This document shows, in pieces, positions 63,512 to 64,000 of a stretch of 64,000 nt of DNA; positions within the stretch are counted from its first letter, which is position 1; every line of letters starts with the position of its first letter. This stretch comes from Alteromonas mediterranea DE (GTDB lineage Bacteria; Pseudomonadota; Gammaproteobacteria; Enterobacterales; Alteromonadaceae), in the NCBI RefSeq assembly GCF_000020585.3, contig NC_011138.3, positions 3,696,662-3,760,661 of the forward strand. Direction: 5' to 3'. The position numbers and the translations under genes were made by a program. The notes beneath the pieces are model-generated. The model saw only the letters and a program-made list of their open reading frames with translations. It did not search any database and had not been told where the DNA came from.

Positions 63512-64000
63512 ATGGCAAATTTACAAGTCGCGACTTTGGCGGGCGGATGCTTTTGGTGTATCGAATCAGCGTTTAACACCGTTGAGGGTGTAGAAAAAGC
63601 TATTTCTGGCTATGCTGGGGGCGAAAAAGCCGATCCAACTTATGAAGAAGTATGCACCGGTACTACCGGCCACGCCGAGGTAGTACAGGTAACCTTCGAT
63701 GCAGATAGCATTAGCTATCGCGAAATATTGGAAATTTTCTTTGCGTTGCACAACCCTACACAGCTTAACCGGCAGGGTAACGACGTAGGCCCACAATATC
63801 GCAGTGCGGTTTTCTATCACAACGCCGAGCAAAAGGCTGAAGCTGAGAAAATCATCGCAGAAATTACTGAAGAAGAAATCTGGCCTGACCCAGTAGTTAC
63901 GGAAATCGTAGAGATAAACAATTACTACGATGCCGAAGACTATCATCAGGATTACTTCAAAAATAACCCGCAAAACCAGTACTGTTCAATGGTGGTTGCG
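63512..64000 (+). CDS. msrA: Peptide methionine-S-sulfoxide reductase MsrA (3' end outside window)
   Basis: The frame is open to the window end (163 codons seen). It starts MANLQVATLAGGCFWCIESA with the catalytic GCFWC, then VSGYAGG-like AISGYAGGEKADPTYEEVCTG and GHAEVVQV, LHNPTQLNRQGNDVGPQYRS, and ends YYDAEDYHQDYF...YCSMVVA. MsrA reduces Met-S-sulfoxide in proteins. The preceding GAGAGG is a good ribosome-binding site. Only the last few residues are likely missing. Confidence 0.95.
   Translation, partial: MANLQVATLAGGCFWCIESAFNTVEGVEKAISGYAGGEKADPTYEEVCTGTTGHAEVVQVTFDADSISYREILEIFFALHNPTQLNRQGNDVGPQYRSAVFYHNAEQKAEAEKIIAEITEEEIWPDPVVTEIVEINNYYDAEDYHQDYFKNNPQNQYCSMVVA

Overview
The window is gammaproteobacterial chromosome, most probably Alteromonas or a close Alteromonadaceae relative. 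This is inferred from gene content and protein resemblance (FabR next to TrmA and divergent from an acyl-CoA desaturase, SthA, CysJIH, PspA/PspC, DUF5610, DUF2333, TIGR03899 and TIGR04219 proteins); no 16S or marker-gene comparison could be run.

Layout. (1) 1-20.9 kb is core chromosome: an RRM protein, trmA, fabR/desaturase, sthA, an Fe-S type uracil-DNA glycosylase relative, a REC-DUF3369-GGDEF-EAL regulator, the sulfate-assimilation operon cysJIH, envelope proteins, a phage-shock cluster behind a probable sigma-54 promoter, and dusA. (2) About 20.8-46.5 kb is a genomic island of about 25.7 kb inserted in the 5' end of dusA. A 14-bp identical core (26 bp with two mismatches) occurs in intact dusA at 20805 and again at 46486 in a 59-bp orphan dusA start. 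The island has a tyrosine recombinase beside attL and a second recombinase split by an IS66-type element whose precise loss would restore the frame. It then carries a P-loop ATPase, an HNH nuclease, a palindrome-rich non-coding segment, a MobC-like protein, a type I restriction-modification operon (hsdM-hsdS-hsdR) followed by a DUF2971 gene, a HigBA-like pair with an ImmA/IrrE protease domain, and a ubiquitin-like conjugation cassette (multiubiquitin protein, DUF6791-ThiF E1, DUF6527 protein), along with many small orphans. (3) 46.5-48.5 kb is a decayed boundary: beyond attR lies the frameshifted start of another dusA-type integrase, so an older island once sat there. (4) 48.6-64 kb is core again: a four-gene operon (coiled-coil protein, membrane OmpA-domain protein, Rab-like GTPase, GGDEF/EAL protein), S-formylglutathione hydrolase, two tandem acyltransferases with an MscS channel, a DUF2884 protein, two SDR proteins, a sodium-dependent transporter, a DCC protein, and msrA, which runs off the window end.

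How it fits together. The island looks like a defence island: restriction-modification, a toxin-antitoxin pair, an ATPase, an HNH nuclease and a ubiquitin-like system share one mobile unit. The two most interesting items are the multiubiquitin/E1/DUF6527 cassette (40.3-42.6 kb), whose substrates and biological role are not evident from sequence, and the palindrome-rich block at 28.9-29.5 kb, which could be a large structured RNA or a transfer/replication origin. Outside the island, the Rab-like GTPase operon suggests a membrane-spanning signalling system coupled to cyclic-di-GMP turnover.
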